Source: Betaproteobacteria bacterium (lineage in GTDB: Bacteria; Pseudomonadota; Gammaproteobacteria; Burkholderiales; Usitatibacteraceae). From it: a DNA stretch of 64,000 bases. Where the stretch lies: NCBI GenBank assembly GCA_016720855.1, contig JADKJU010000002.1, positions 1,227,499-1,291,498 of the forward strand. Reading direction: 5' to 3'. Under the pieces are notes generated by a model. That model was not told the origin of the DNA. It made no database searches and saw only the letters and a list, made by a program, of their open reading frames with translations. Of the stretch, positions 44,938 through 54,932 are shown one piece after another. The number at the start of each line of letters is the position of its first letter. Positions within the stretch are counted from its first letter, which is position 1. The position numbers and the translations under genes were made by a program.

Positions 44938-45306
44938 ATGCTGGAAAACTACTTTCCCGTCCTGCTGTTCCTCGCCATCGGATGCGCCGTGGGCATCGGA
45001 GCGATCGTCGTGAGCGGCGTGCTCGGCCGCCTGACGGGCGCCTACCACCCCGACCCGGAGAAGCTGGCCCCGTACGAGTGCGGCTTCGAGGCCTTCGAGG
45101 ACGCGCGCATGAAGTTCGACGTGCGCTACTACCTCGTGGCCATCCTCTTCATCCTCTTCGACCTCGAGATCGCCTTCCTCTTTCCCTGGGCCATCGTGCT
45201 GCAGGAAATCGGCTGGTTCGGCTTCATCGCCATGATGATCTTCCTCGCCATCCTCACCGTGGGCTTCGTCTACGAGTGGAAGAAGGGGGCGCTCGAATGG
45301 GAGTGA
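44938..45306 (+). CDS. nuoA: NADH-quinone oxidoreductase subunit A
   Basis: Membrane subunit of complex I at the junction with the peripheral arm; 122 residues, three transmembrane segments (about 5-27, 64-86, 91-111). The conserved loop KLAPYECGFEAFEDARMKFDVRYYL carries the ND3-type cysteine. ATG at 44938; longer upstream readings pass through the tRNA. First of fourteen nuo genes in a head-to-tail run. Confidence 0.96.
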   Translation: MLENYFPVLLFLAIGCAVGIGAIVVSGVLGRLTGAYHPDPEKLAPYECGFEAFEDARMKFDVRYYLVAILFILFDLEIAFLFPWAIVLQEIGWFGFIAMMIFLAILTVGFVYEWKKGALEWE

Positions 45307-45310
45307 CGGC

Positions 45311-45799
45311 ATGGGCGCGCTGAAAGAGGGCGGGATCTCCGACCAGGGCTTCGTCGTGACCCAGGTGGACAACGTGCTCAACTGGGCGCGCACGGGGTCG
45401 CTGTGGCCGATGACCTTCGGGCTGGCCTGCTGCGCCGTCGAGATGATGCACGCCGGGGCCTCGCGCTACGACCTCGACCGCTTCGGCATCGTCTTCCGCC
45501 CCAGCCCGCGCCAGTCCGACCTGATGATCGTGGCCGGCACGCTGTGCAACAAGATGGCGCCGGCGCTGCGCCGCGTGTACGACCAGATGGCCGAGCCGCG
45601 CTGGGTGCTCTCCATGGGCTCTTGCGCCAACGGCGGCGGCTATTACCACTATTCCTATTCCGTCGTGCGGGGTTGCGACCGCATCGTGCCCGTGGACATC
45701 TACGTCCCCGGTTGCCCGCCGACGGCGGAGGCGCTGATCTACGGCCTGCTGCAGTTGCAGAACAAGATCAAGCGCACCCACACGATCCGCCGCCGCTAG
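45311..45799 (+). CDS. nuoB: NADH-quinone oxidoreductase subunit B
   Basis: Carries iron-sulfur cluster N2, which hands electrons to quinone; 162 residues. The tandem cysteines in FGLACCAVEMM, the later GSCANGG and VPGCPPTAEAL are the N2 ligands. ATG at 45311, four bases after the nuoA stop. The sequence is intact. Confidence 0.97.
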   Translation: MGALKEGGISDQGFVVTQVDNVLNWARTGSLWPMTFGLACCAVEMMHAGASRYDLDRFGIVFRPSPRQSDLMIVAGTLCNKMAPALRRVYDQMAEPRWVLSMGSCANGGGYYHYSYSVVRGCDRIVPVDIYVPGCPPTAEALIYGLLQLQNKIKRTHTIRRR

Positions 45800-45801
45800 C
45801 C

Positions 45802-46466
45802 ATGCCGGAAACCCTCCGGGCCCTGCAAGAAGCCGTCGCCGCCGCGCTGGGGCGAGGCTCGCCCGCGCCAGCGTCGACCGGGGCGAGCTCACCGTGGAGG
45901 TGGCGGCCGCGAACCTCGTGGAGTCCGCGCGCATCCTGCGCGACCACGACTCGCTCGCGTTCTCCACGCTCGTCGACCTGTGCGCCAACGACTATGAGGG
46001 TTTCGGCGATGTCCCGCGCGATGGCCCGCGCTTCGCCGTCGTCCTGCACCTGCTCTCCCTTCGCCACAACCGGCGCCTGCGGGTGAGGGTGTACTGCCCG
46101 GAAGACGGGTTCCCCGTCGTGGATTCGCTCATCGACGTGTGGCCGTCCGCCAACTGGTACGAACGCGAGGCGTTCGACCTGTACGGCGTGGTCTTCGAAG
46201 GGCACCCGGACCTGCGCCGAATCCTCACCGACTACGGCTTCATGGGCCACCCGTTCCGCAAGGACTTTCCCATCTCCGGCCACGTCGAGATGCGCTACGA
46301 CCCCGTGCAGAAGCGCGTGATTTACCAGCCGGTCACCATCAGGGCGAGCCTGGCGAGATCAAGCTGCGCGTCATGGCTCCGCGCGGCATTCCTACGGCGT
46401 GCGCAAGCGCAAGTCACCCCGATCACTGGGAGGCCAGCGTGGCCGAGATCAAGAACTACACGATGA
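45802..46466 (+). CDS. nuoC: NADH-quinone oxidoreductase subunit C, frameshifted
   Basis: 30-kDa subunit of complex I's peripheral arm. The ATG frame gives MPETLRALQEAVAAALG, then goes astray; from 45852 the correct protein continues in another frame (ARLARASVDRGELTVEVA...). One base, most simply a G in the run at 45848-45852, is missing. The main part then reads normally: DYEGFGDV, PSANWYEREAFDLYGVVFEGHPDLRRILTDYGF, VEMRYDPVQKRVIYQPVTI. After 46340 the frame again loses resemblance; inserting one base there restores the usual VTIE. The stop at 46464-46466 lies inside the nuoD start. Sequence error or a genuine defect cannot be told apart here. Confidence 0.8.
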
Positions 46467-47691
46467 ATTTTGGCCCGCAGCACCCGGCGGCGCACGGCGT
46501 GCTGCGCCTGGTGCTGGAGCTGGACGGGGAAGTCGTCCAGCGCGCGGACCCGCACATCGGCCTGCTGCACCGCGGCACGGAGAAGCTCGCCGAGACGCGC
46601 ACCTTCCTGCAGAGCGTGCCGTACATGGACCGCCTCGACTACGTGTCGATGATGGCCAACGAGCACGCGTACGTGATGGCTATCGAGAGGCTCGTGGGCG
46701 TCAAGGTCCCGGTGCGCGCGCAGTACATCCGCGTGATGTTCGACGAGATCACGCGCATCCTGAATCACCTGCTGTGGATCGGCTCGCACGCGCTCGACGT
46801 GGGCGCGATGACGGTGTTCCTCTACGCCTTCCGGGAACGCGAGGACCTCATGGACATGTACGAGGCCGTCTCGGGCGCTCGCATGCACGCGGCCTACTAC
46901 CGGCCGGGCGGCGTGTACCGGGATCTTCCCGAGCGCATGCCGCAGTACCAGGCGTCCAACCAGCGAAGCGCCGCGGAGATCGTCCGCCTCAACGGCAACC
47001 GCCAGGGCTCGCTCCTCGATTTCATCGAGGACTTCACGAACCGTTTCCCGGCCTGCGTGGACGATTACGAGACGCTCCTCACCGAGAACCGCATCTGGAA
47101 GCAGCGCACGGTCGGCATCGGCGTGGTGTCGCCGGAGCGCGCGCAGGCCCTGGGCTTCACCGGCCCCATGCTGCGCGGATCCGGCATCGCCTGGGACCTG
47201 AGGAAGAAGCAGCCCTACGAGGTGTACGACCGGATGGATTTCGACATCCCCGTCGGCACCAACGGCGACTGCTACGACCGCTACCTGGTGCGGGTGCAGG
47301 AGATGCGCGAATCGAACCGCATCATCCGGCAATGCGTGAGTGGCTGCGCGCGAACCCCGGCCCGGTCATCACGGACAACCACAAGGTGGCCCCGCCCTCG
47401 CGCGAGCAGATGAAGGGCTCGATGGAGGAGCTGATCCACCACTTCAAGCTCTTCACCGAAGGCATGCACGTGCCTCCCGGCGAGGTGTACGCGGCCGTCG
47501 AGCACCCGAAGGGCGAGTTCGGCATCTACCTGGTTTCCGACGGGGCGAACAAGCCCTGGCGCCTGAAGATCCGCGCCCCGGGCTTCCCGCACCTGGCGGC
47601 CATGGACGAGATCACCCGCGGCCACATGATCGCGGACGTGGTCGCGATCATCGGCACGATGGACATCGTGTTCGGGGAGATCGACCGGTGA
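46439..47691 (+). CDS. nuoD: NADH-quinone oxidoreductase subunit D, frameshifted
   Basis: 49-kDa subunit forming the quinone pocket with NuoB. GTG at 46439 gives VAEIKNYTMNFGPQHPAAHGVL; an ATG at 46463 is an alternative. The frame is normal to RIIRQCV at 47338, then is shifted; the C-terminal EWLRANPGPVITDNHK continues in another frame to TGA 47691. Adding one G after 47338 restores a 417-residue protein, the family length. The final residues overlap the GTG of the cupin gene. Key regions such as IGLLHRGTEKL and DFIEDFTNRFPACVDDYETLLTEN are intact. Confidence 0.85.
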
Positions 47692-48176
47692 GCGGGATCG
47701 GCAAGCGCGTGGTGAACGTCGACGAGCTGCGGCTCGAGCACTTCGCCGCCGCGGGCGGCCGGTTCGAGTCCGACGCGGTGCGTGTCGGGCCGCTTGTTGG
47801 CGCGAAGGACCTGGGCTATTCCTACGACGTCGTCCAGCCCGGCAAGATCTCCTGCCCGTTCCACAGCCACCGCGCCGAGGAGGAGATGTTCTTCATCGTG
47901 AAGGGCGAGGGCACCTTGCGCTACGGGGGCGAGCGCCGCAAGGTGCGCGCCGGCGACTTCATCTGCTGCCCGGTGGGAGGCACCGAGACCGCCCACCAGA
48001 TCGTGAACGACTCCGGCACCGAGCTCGCCTACATCTCCGTGAGCACCATGATGCCCGCCGAGGTGTGCGAGTACCCCGACTCCGGCAAGATCGGCGCCTT
48101 CGGTGGATCGGGAGAAGGCCGCCTGCGCCACATGACGATGGCAGACGCCGGCGTCGACTACTGGAAGGGCGAGTGA
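47688..48176 (+). CDS. Cupin-domain protein inside the nuo operon
   Basis: A 162-residue single-domain cupin. Motif 1: FHSHRAEEEMFFIVKGEG with metal ligands His59, His61 and Glu65 or Glu66; motif 2: PVGGTETAHQIVN with His103. The ending VDYWKGE is shared by some uncharacterised bacterial cupins. It starts with GTG overlapping the nuoD TGA and ends with TGA overlapping the nuoE ATG, so it is translationally coupled on both sides. Complex I operons normally pass straight from nuoD to nuoE. No enzymatic function can be assigned. Confidence 0.85.
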   Translation: MSGIGKRVVNVDELRLEHFAAAGGRFESDAVRVGPLVGAKDLGYSYDVVQPGKISCPFHSHRAEEEMFFIVKGEGTLRYGGERRKVRAGDFICCPVGGTETAHQIVNDSGTELAYISVSTMMPAEVCEYPDSGKIGAFGGSGEGRLRHMTMADAGVDYWKGE

Positions 48177-48659
48177 TGGGACTGCTCACGGTCGCCGCCC
48201 TGGAGCGCATCGAGCGCGAGGTCGCGCAAGTACCCGCCGGAGCAGCGCCAGTCGGCGGTGATGGCCTCGCTCGCCATCGCGCAGGACGAGCACGGCTGGC
48301 TCTCCAGCGAGGTCATGGAGGCCGTGGCCGAGGTGCTCGGCATGGCGCCGGTCGCGGTGTACGAGGTGGCGACCTTCTACAACATGTACAACCTGGAGCC
48401 CGCCGGCAGGCACAAGGTCACGATTTGCACCAACCTGCCCTGCGCGCTCTCCGGCGGTGAGGCCGCGGCGGAGCACCTGAAGGCGCGCCTCGGCGTGGGC
48501 TTCGGCGAGACCACGGCCGACGGCTGCGTGACGCTGCGCGAGGGCGAGTGCCTGGGCGCCTGCGGGGATGCGCCCGTGCTGCTGGTGGACAACAAGCGCA
48601 TGTGCAGCTTCATGTCGAGCGAGAAGCTCGACAGGCTGATCGAGGAGCTGAAGAAGTGA
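48176..48659 (+). CDS. nuoE: NADH-quinone oxidoreductase subunit E, frameshifted
   Basis: 24-kDa subunit with cluster N1a. ATG 48176 reads MGLLTVAALERIEREVA, then an extra base at 48227 moves the frame; KYPPEQRQSAVMASLAIAQD and the rest continue in the other frame to TGA 48659. Removing one base gives 160 residues, the usual length. The [2Fe-2S] ligands are in CTNLPCAL and GECLGACGDAPVLL. The nuoF GTG overlaps the stop. Confidence 0.85.
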
Positions 48660-50017
48660 GCCTCCTGGACTACGGCCCCGACGCCGTCATCATGAAGGGC
48701 CTGGACGGCGCCAACTGGCGCCTCGCGGACTACGAGGCGAGAGGCGGCTACCGGGCGCTGCGCAGGATCGCCGAGGAAAGGATCACGCCCGAGGCGGTGA
48801 TCGCGGAAGTGAAGAAGTCGGCGCTTCGCGGCCGCGGCGGCGCGGGCTTCCCCACGGGCCTCAAGTGGTCGTTCATGCCGCGCGCGTTCACCGGCCAGAA
48901 ATACGTCGTCTGCAATTCGGACGAAGGCGAGCCCGGCACGTTCAAGGACCGCGACATCATCCGCCACAACCCGCACGCCCTCATCGAGGGCATGATCATC
49001 GGGGGCTACGCCATCGGCGCGACCGTCGGCTACAACTACATCCACGGCGAGATCTGGGCCGACTACCTGCGCTTCGAGGAGGCGCTGGAGGAGGCGCGGG
49101 CGGCCGGCTACCTGGGCGCGGACATCCTGGGCGGCGGCTTCGACTTCCAGCTGCACGCCCACCACGGCTTCGGCGCCTACATCTGCGGCGAGGAAACCGC
49201 GCTGCTCGAGTCGCTCGAGGGCAAGAAGGGCCAGCCGCGCTTCAAGCCGCCCTTTCCGGCGAGCTACGGCCTCTACGGCAAGCCCACGACCATCAACAAC
49301 ACCGAGACGTTCGCCGCGGTGCCGGCCATCATCGTGAACGGAGGCGACTGGTTCCTCGAGCTGGGCAAGCCCAACAACGGCGGCACCAAGATCTTCTCGG
49401 TCTCCGGCCACGTGAACCGCCCCGGCAACTACGAAGTCCGGCTGGGCACGCCCTTCGCGAAGCTGCTCGAGATGGCCGGCGGCATGCGCGGCGGCAGGAG
49501 CCTCAAGGCCGTGATTCCGGGCGGCTCCTCGATGCCGGTGCTGCCGGCCGAGGTGATGATGTCGCTGGACATGGACTACGACTCCATCCAGAAGGCAGGG
49601 TCGTTCCTGGGCTCCGGCGCGGTCATCGTGATGGACGACAGCACCTGCATGGTGAAGGCGGCCGAGCGGCTCGCCTATTTCTATTTCGAGGAATCCTGCG
49701 GGCAGTGCACGCCCTGCCGCGAGGGCACGGGCTGGTTGTACCGGATCATCCACCGCATCGAGAACGGCCGCGGCCGTCCCGAGGACCTCGACCTTCTGCT
49801 GAACCTCGCGGACAACATCCAGGGCCGCACGATCTGCGCGCTCGGCGATGCCGCCGCGATGCCGGTGCGCGCGTTCGTGAAGCAGTTCCGCGCCGAGTTC
49901 GAGCACCACATAGAGCACAAGCGCTGCCTGGTCAGGATGGGGGAAGGTTACTCGTCTCCGGGCACGGCACCGCCACAGCCCTCGACGTCCTCGTTGATGG
50001 GCAACCTGTCCCCGTGA
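48656..50017 (+). CDS. nuoF: NADH-quinone oxidoreductase subunit F
   Basis: 51-kDa subunit binding NADH, FMN and cluster N3; 453 residues. GRGGAGFPTGLKWSF is the NADH site, followed by the FMN region CNSDEGEPGTFKDRDI, the second loop AYICGEETALLESLEGKKG, and the [4Fe-4S] ligands in ESCGQCTPCREG plus GRTICALGDAAA. The last 25 residues, after KRCL, are not conserved. GTG at 48656 overlaps the nuoE stop. Confidence 0.95.
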   Translation: MSLLDYGPDAVIMKGLDGANWRLADYEARGGYRALRRIAEERITPEAVIAEVKKSALRGRGGAGFPTGLKWSFMPRAFTGQKYVVCNSDEGEPGTFKDRDIIRHNPHALIEGMIIGGYAIGATVGYNYIHGEIWADYLRFEEALEEARAAGYLGADILGGGFDFQLHAHHGFGAYICGEETALLESLEGKKGQPRFKPPFPASYGLYGKPTTINNTETFAAVPAIIVNGGDWFLELGKPNNGGTKIFSVSGHVNRPGNYEVRLGTPFAKLLEMAGGMRGGRSLKAVIPGGSSMPVLPAEVMMSLDMDYDSIQKAGSFLGSGAVIVMDDSTCMVKAAERLAYFYFEESCGQCTPCREGTGWLYRIIHRIENGRGRPEDLDLLLNLADNIQGRTICALGDAAAMPVRAFVKQFRAEFEHHIEHKRCLVRMGEGYSSPGTAPPQPSTSSLMGNLSP

Positions 50018-50024
50018 CGATCAC

Positions 50025-52382
50025 ATGACGATCAACCTCGAAATCGACGGCAAGTCCGTCCAGGTCGAAAACGGCGCCACGGTGATGGAGGCCGCCAACC
50101 GGCTCGGCACCTTCGTGCCGCACTTCTGCTACCACAAGAAGCTGTCCATCGCGGCCAACTGCCGCATGTGCCTCGTGCAGGTGGAGAAGGCGCCCAAGCC
50201 GCTGCCGGCCTGCGCGACTCCCGCCACCGAGGGCATGAAGGTGTGGACGCAGTCCGACCTCGCCATCGCCGCCCAGAAGGGCGTGATGGAGTTCCTCCTC
50301 ATCAACCATCCGCTCGACTGCCCCATCTGCGACCAGGGCGGCGAGTGCCAGCTGCAGGACCTCGCGGTGGGCTACGGCGGCTCGTGCTCGCGCTACGAGG
50401 AAGAAAAGCGCGTGGTGGTGAACAAGAACCTGGGCCCGCTCATCTCCACCGACATGACGCGCTGCATCCACTGCACGCGCTGCGTGCGCTTCGGCCAGGA
50501 AATCGCGGGGGTCATGGAGCTTGGCATGGCCGGCAGGGGCGAGCACGCCGAGATCCTTTCCTTCGTGGGCCGCACGGTCGATTCCGAGCTTTCCGGAAAC
50601 ATGATCGACCTGTGTCCCGTGGGCGCTCTCACCTCGAAGCCGTTCCGGTTCTCGGCCCGCACCTGGGAGCTCGCCCGCCGCAAGTCGGTGTCGCCGCACG
50701 ACGGGCTGGGGTCCAGCCTCGTGATGCAGGTGATGCAGGATCGCGTGATGCGCGTCGTTCCGTACGAGAACGACGCCATCAACGAGTGCTGGCTCTCGGA
50801 CCGCGACCGCTTCGCCTACGAGGGCCTCAACACCGAGGACCGCCTCACCCGCCCGATGGTATGCAAGGACGGCGCCTGGATCGAAACGGACTGGCCGGAG
50901 GCGCTGGAAGCCGTCGCGAAGGGCCTGAAGGAGGCGGTCGCGAAACACGGCCCGGCCGCGCTGGGCGTGCTCCTGTCGCCCACGCTCACGCTGGAGGAAC
51001 TCGCGCTGGCCACGAAGCTCGCGCGCGGGCTCGGCACCGGCAACATCGACTACCACTTCCGGTCGCTCGATTCGCGTGCCCGCTTCGCCGGCGCCCCCTG
51101 GCTCGGCATGAGGATCGCCGAGCTGGGCCGCCAGCAGGCGGTCCTCCTCGTGGGCTCCACGATCCGCAAGGAGCACCCGCTCCTGGCCAACCGGCTGCGC
51201 CAGGGCGCGAAGCAGGGGCTGGCCGTCAACGTCGTGCATGTGGCGGACGACGACCTCCTCATGCCGGTGGCCCATCGCCTCGTGGCGCGGCCCTCGGGCC
51301 TGGCCATGGCGCTCGCCTCGATTGCGAAGGCCGTTGCGGAAACGGCGGGCAAGCCCCTGGAAGGCGAGGTCGCGAAGGCAACCGCCGGCGTCGCGGTGAC
51401 GGACGAGGCGCGCGCCATCGCGAAGAGCCTGGCCGGGCGCGAGCGCACCGCCATCCTGCTCGGCCACTACGCGCAGCAGCATCCCGACTTCGCCGTGCTC
51501 GCCGCCATCGCCCACGAGATCGCCCGCCTCACCGGCGCGAAGTTCGGCGTGCTCGCGCAAAACGCCAACAGCGTCGGCGCGAAGCTCGTCGGCGCCATTC
51601 CCGGCCCCGGCGGGCTCGATACCCGTGGCATGGTGGCGAATCCGCCCAAGGCCTGGCTGGTCGCCGGCTTCGAGCCCGAGCGCGACGCGGCCTTGGCGCC
51701 CGCGGCGATCGCGGCGCTGATGCAGTCCGAATTCGTCGTCGCGCTTTCCGCGTGGCGCTGCTGGGCGCCCGAGTACGCCCACGTGATCCTGCCCATCGCG
51801 CCGTCGGCCGAGACAGCCGGCACGTTCGTGAACATGGAAGGCCGCGTGCAGTCGTTCCATGCGGTCGTGAAGCCGCGGGGCGAGACCCGCCCCGGCTGGA
51901 AGGTGCTGCGCATGCTGGGCTCGATGCTCGGGCTCGACGGATTCACGGCCGACACGGTCGAGGCCGTCCGCGCCGGGATCGCGCCGGACCTGCAGGCCTG
52001 GGCCGATGCGGGGCTCGCGAACGACCTCGCGCCCTTCCCGATTTCGCTGGGCCTTCCCGGCACGGGCCTCGAGCGCGTGGCCGAATGGCCCCTCTACGGC
52101 ACCGATCCGCAGGTACGCCGCGCGCCGAGCCTGCAGAGGACCGCCGAGGCGAAAGCGGCCACGAAGGCGCGCATGAACGCGGCGACGGCGATCGCTGCGG
52201 GGCTCGCCCCGGGCGACCGGGTTCGCGTGTCGCAAGGCGGGGGCGAGGCCGAGTTCGCGGTGGCGATCGACCCCGCGCTTGCCGACGGTTGCGTTCGCAT
52301 CGCGCGCGGCATTGCCGCTTCGGTCGCACTGGGCGAGGGCCCCCTCACCCTCGCCAAGGTCCGCGCGGAGAGCGCCGCATGA
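50025..52382 (+). CDS. nuoG: NADH-quinone oxidoreductase subunit G
   Basis: Largest peripheral subunit (785 residues), with [2Fe-2S] N1b (FCYHKKLSIAANCRMCLVQ) and clusters N5 and N4 (CPICDQGGECQLQD, CIHCTRCVRFG) in the first 230 residues. A molybdopterin-oxidoreductase-like domain without cofactor follows. Intact, and joined to nuoH by an ATGA overlap. Confidence 0.95.
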   Translation: MTINLEIDGKSVQVENGATVMEAANRLGTFVPHFCYHKKLSIAANCRMCLVQVEKAPKPLPACATPATEGMKVWTQSDLAIAAQKGVMEFLLINHPLDCPICDQGGECQLQDLAVGYGGSCSRYEEEKRVVVNKNLGPLISTDMTRCIHCTRCVRFGQEIAGVMELGMAGRGEHAEILSFVGRTVDSELSGNMIDLCPVGALTSKPFRFSARTWELARRKSVSPHDGLGSSLVMQVMQDRVMRVVPYENDAINECWLSDRDRFAYEGLNTEDRLTRPMVCKDGAWIETDWPEALEAVAKGLKEAVAKHGPAALGVLLSPTLTLEELALATKLARGLGTGNIDYHFRSLDSRARFAGAPWLGMRIAELGRQQAVLLVGSTIRKEHPLLANRLRQGAKQGLAVNVVHVADDDLLMPVAHRLVARPSGLAMALASIAKAVAETAGKPLEGEVAKATAGVAVTDEARAIAKSLAGRERTAILLGHYAQQHPDFAVLAAIAHEIARLTGAKFGVLAQNANSVGAKLVGAIPGPGGLDTRGMVANPPKAWLVAGFEPERDAALAPAAIAALMQSEFVVALSAWRCWAPEYAHVILPIAPSAETAGTFVNMEGRVQSFHAVVKPRGETRPGWKVLRMLGSMLGLDGFTADTVEAVRAGIAPDLQAWADAGLANDLAPFPISLGLPGTGLERVAEWPLYGTDPQVRRAPSLQRTAEAKAATKARMNAATAIAAGLAPGDRVRVSQGGGEAEFAVAIDPALADGCVRIARGIAASVALGEGPLTLAKVRAESAA

Positions 52383-53497
52383 CGCAGCTCATCGGCACCG
52401 TGCAGGAAACCATCCAGGGCTGGTTCGGCCCGGCGTGGGGACCGTACGCGTGGACGTTCGCGAAGTCGCTCGCGGGCATCGTGGCCGTGCTCGTGCCGCT
52501 GCTGCTCACCGTCCTCTACTACCAGCTCGTCGAGCGCTGGGTCATCGGCTGGATCCAGGTGCGCAAGGGCCCGAACCGCGTGGGCTGGAAAGGTGTGCTG
52601 CAGCCCATCGCGGACGCGATCAAGCTCCTCATGAAGGAGCGCATCGTTCCCGCGGGCGCCTCCAAGGGGCTGTTCGTCCTGGCGCCGATCCTGTCCGTGG
52701 CGCCGGCACTCGCCGTGTGGGCGGTGGTGCCCTTCGCGCCGGGCTGGGTGATCGCGAACGTGGACGCGGGGATCCTCGTGGTGCTGGCGATGACCTCGAT
52801 GGGCGTTTACGGGATCATCATCGCCGGCTGGGCCTCGAACTCGAAGTACGCGTTCCTGGGCGCCATGCGCTCGGCCGCGCAGGTGGTCTCCTACGAGATC
52901 GCGATGGGCTTCGCGCTGGTGGGCGCGCTCATGGCCGGGAGAAGCCTGAACCTCACCGAGATCGTGATGCGCCAGGACGGCAACTGGGGTTTCCTCGAGT
53001 GGTTCTGGCTGCCGCTCCTGCCCTTCTTCGTCGTCTATTTCATCGCGGGGCTCGCGGAAACCAACCGCCTTCCCTTCGACGTGGCCGAGGGCGAAAGCGA
53101 GCTGGTGGCCGGGTTCCACGTCGAATACTCGGGGATGACCTTCGCGGTCTTCTTCCTGGCCGAGTACGCGAACATGATCCTGGTCTCCACCCTCGCGAGC
53201 CTGCTCTTCGTGGGCGGCTGGCTCTCGCCGTTCAATTTCGCCGCCCTGCACGGGGTGCCGGTGCTCGGGCTCCTGGCCGCCCCCGGCATCCACTGGCTGC
53301 TCGCGAAGATCGCGTTCTTCATGTTCCTGTTCGTCTGGGTGCGCGCCTCCTTCCCGCGCTACCGCTACGACCAGATCATGCGCCTGGGCTGGAAGGTGTT
53401 CATCCCCATCACGCTCGTGTGGATCGTGGTCACCGGCGTCATGATGCTCGAGCCCCTGCGCAGCACCGCGCCCTTCTCCATCTGGTTCGGGAAATGA
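52379..53497 (+). CDS. nuoH: NADH-quinone oxidoreductase subunit H
   Basis: Membrane subunit at the quinone tunnel; 372 residues, about eight helices. Conserved quinone-site loops: RKGPNRVGWKGVLQPIADAIKL, and AETNRLPFDVAEGESELVAG. ATG at 52379 overlaps the nuoG TGA. Confidence 0.96.
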   Translation: MTQLIGTVQETIQGWFGPAWGPYAWTFAKSLAGIVAVLVPLLLTVLYYQLVERWVIGWIQVRKGPNRVGWKGVLQPIADAIKLLMKERIVPAGASKGLFVLAPILSVAPALAVWAVVPFAPGWVIANVDAGILVVLAMTSMGVYGIIIAGWASNSKYAFLGAMRSAAQVVSYEIAMGFALVGALMAGRSLNLTEIVMRQDGNWGFLEWFWLPLLPFFVVYFIAGLAETNRLPFDVAEGESELVAGFHVEYSGMTFAVFFLAEYANMILVSTLASLLFVGGWLSPFNFAALHGVPVLGLLAAPGIHWLLAKIAFFMFLFVWVRASFPRYRYDQIMRLGWKVFIPITLVWIVVTGVMMLEPLRSTAPFSIWFGK

Positions 53498-53994
53498 CCG
53501 CCATGTGGGATCGCGCGAAGGAAATCGCCTCGAGCTTCATGCTCTCGGAGTTCCTGAAGGGGCTGGGCCTCACGGGGCGCTTCCTCTTCGCGCGCAAGGT
53601 CACCATCTACTTCCCCGAGGAGAAGACGCCGCAGAGCGTGCGCTTCCGCGGCCTGCACGCGCTGCGCCGCTACCCCAACGGGGAGGAGCGCTGCATCGCC
53701 TGCAAGCTGTGCGAGGCCGTCTGCCCCGCGCTCGCGATCACCATCGAGAGCGAGGAGCGCCAGGACGGCACGCGCCGCACCACCCGCTACGACATCGACC
53801 TCACCAAGTGCATCTTCTGCGGCTTCTGCGAGGAGAGCTGCCCGGTGGATTCCATCGTCGAGACGCGCATCCTCGAGTACCACGGCGAGGCCCGGGGCGA
53901 CCTCTACTGCACCAAGCCCGTGCTGCTCGCAACCGGCGACCGGTACGAGGCGCAAATAGCGGCGGACCGCGCCGAGGATGCAAGATTCCGATGA
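53494..53994 (+). CDS. nuoI: NADH-quinone oxidoreductase subunit I
   Basis: Carries two [4Fe-4S] clusters (N6a/b) with CIACKLCEAVCPALAI and CIFCGFCEESCPVDSI. 166 residues from the ATG that overlaps the nuoH stop; a second ATG at 53503 would give 163. Intact. Confidence 0.96.
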   Translation: MTAMWDRAKEIASSFMLSEFLKGLGLTGRFLFARKVTIYFPEEKTPQSVRFRGLHALRRYPNGEERCIACKLCEAVCPALAITIESEERQDGTRRTTRYDIDLTKCIFCGFCEESCPVDSIVETRILEYHGEARGDLYCTKPVLLATGDRYEAQIAADRAEDARFR

Positions 53995-54623
53995 ACCTGC
54001 CGCTACTCGCCTTCTACGTGAGCGCCGCGATCCTGCTGTTCGCGGCCCTGCGCGTCATCACGGCCCGCAACCCCGTGCATGCCGCGCTCTGGCTCGTGCT
54101 CGCCTTCTTCACGGCGGCGGACCTCTGGCTGCTTCTCTACGCCGAGTTCCTCGCCGTCGCGCTGGTCCTCGTTTACGTGGGCGCGGTGATGGTGCTCTTC
54201 CTCTTCGTGGTGATGATGCTCGACATCAATTTCGACAAGTTGCGCGAGGGCTTCTGGCGGCACGTGCCGCTCGCCGGAGGCATCGGCCTGCTGATGGCGC
54301 TCGAGATGTCGCTGGTGCTCGCCTCGCGCGAGTTCGGCGCGGAATCGGCGCCCTCGCCGGGCGCGCCTCCCGCCGGCTACTCCAACACCAAGGCGCTGGG
54401 CCGCCTCATCTACACGGACTATGTGTTCCCGTTCGAGCTGGCGGCCGTGGTGCTTCTGGTGGCGATCGTCGCGGCCATCGCGCTGACCCTTCGCCGCCGC
54501 AAGGCAACGCGCTACCAGGACCCGGCCGAGCAGCTCGCCGCCTCCAAGGCGACGCGGCTGAAGATCGTGAAGGACGCGCCGGCGCCGGGCGGGTCCGCCA
54601 CCGGGGGAGGCGCGGCCCGATGA
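53991..54623 (+). CDS. nuoJ: NADH-quinone oxidoreductase subunit J
   Basis: Membrane subunit, 210 residues, five predicted helices (about 4-20, 28-48, 53-75, 91-108, 144-165), with LVLVYVGAVMVLFLFVVMML. The C-terminus extends 45 residues beyond the last helix (basic, Pro-rich). ATG overlaps the nuoI stop. Confidence 0.95.
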   Translation: MNLPLLAFYVSAAILLFAALRVITARNPVHAALWLVLAFFTAADLWLLLYAEFLAVALVLVYVGAVMVLFLFVVMMLDINFDKLREGFWRHVPLAGGIGLLMALEMSLVLASREFGAESAPSPGAPPAGYSNTKALGRLIYTDYVFPFELAAVVLLVAIVAAIALTLRRRKATRYQDPAEQLAASKATRLKIVKDAPAPGGSATGGGAAR

Positions 54624-54925
54624 TCCCGCTCAACCACTTCCTCGTCCTCGGGGCCCTGCTCTTCGCGATCGCGGTGGTGGGGATATTCCTCAACCGGAAG
54701 AACCTCATCGTGATCCTCATGGCCATCGAGCTGATGCTGCTCGCCGTGAACATGAACTTCGTCGCCTTCTCGCACTTCCTGGGCGACCCCGCGGGGCAGG
54801 TGTTCGTGTTCTTCATCCTCACGGTGGCCGCGGCGGAATCGGCCATCGGCCTGGCGATCCTGGTGACGCTCTTCCGGAACCTGCAGTCGATCGACGTCGA
54901 CGACATGGATTCCCTCAAGGGATGA
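54620..54925 (+). CDS. nuoK: NADH-quinone oxidoreductase subunit K
   Basis: Small three-helix proton channel subunit, 101 residues. The key Glu of helix 2 is in LMAIELMLLAVNMNF, and helix 3 has LTVAAAESAIGLAILV. ATG overlaps the nuoJ stop. Confidence 0.96.
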   Translation: MIPLNHFLVLGALLFAIAVVGIFLNRKNLIVILMAIELMLLAVNMNFVAFSHFLGDPAGQVFVFFILTVAAAESAIGLAILVTLFRNLQSIDVDDMDSLKG

Positions 54926-54932
54926 GGCGCCG

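Noticed and set aside
50168..53497. A single 1109-codon frame running through nuoG into nuoH
   Set aside because: Only the part from 52379 is protein-like (NuoH); the rest is an Arg/Gly-rich shadow of nuoG.
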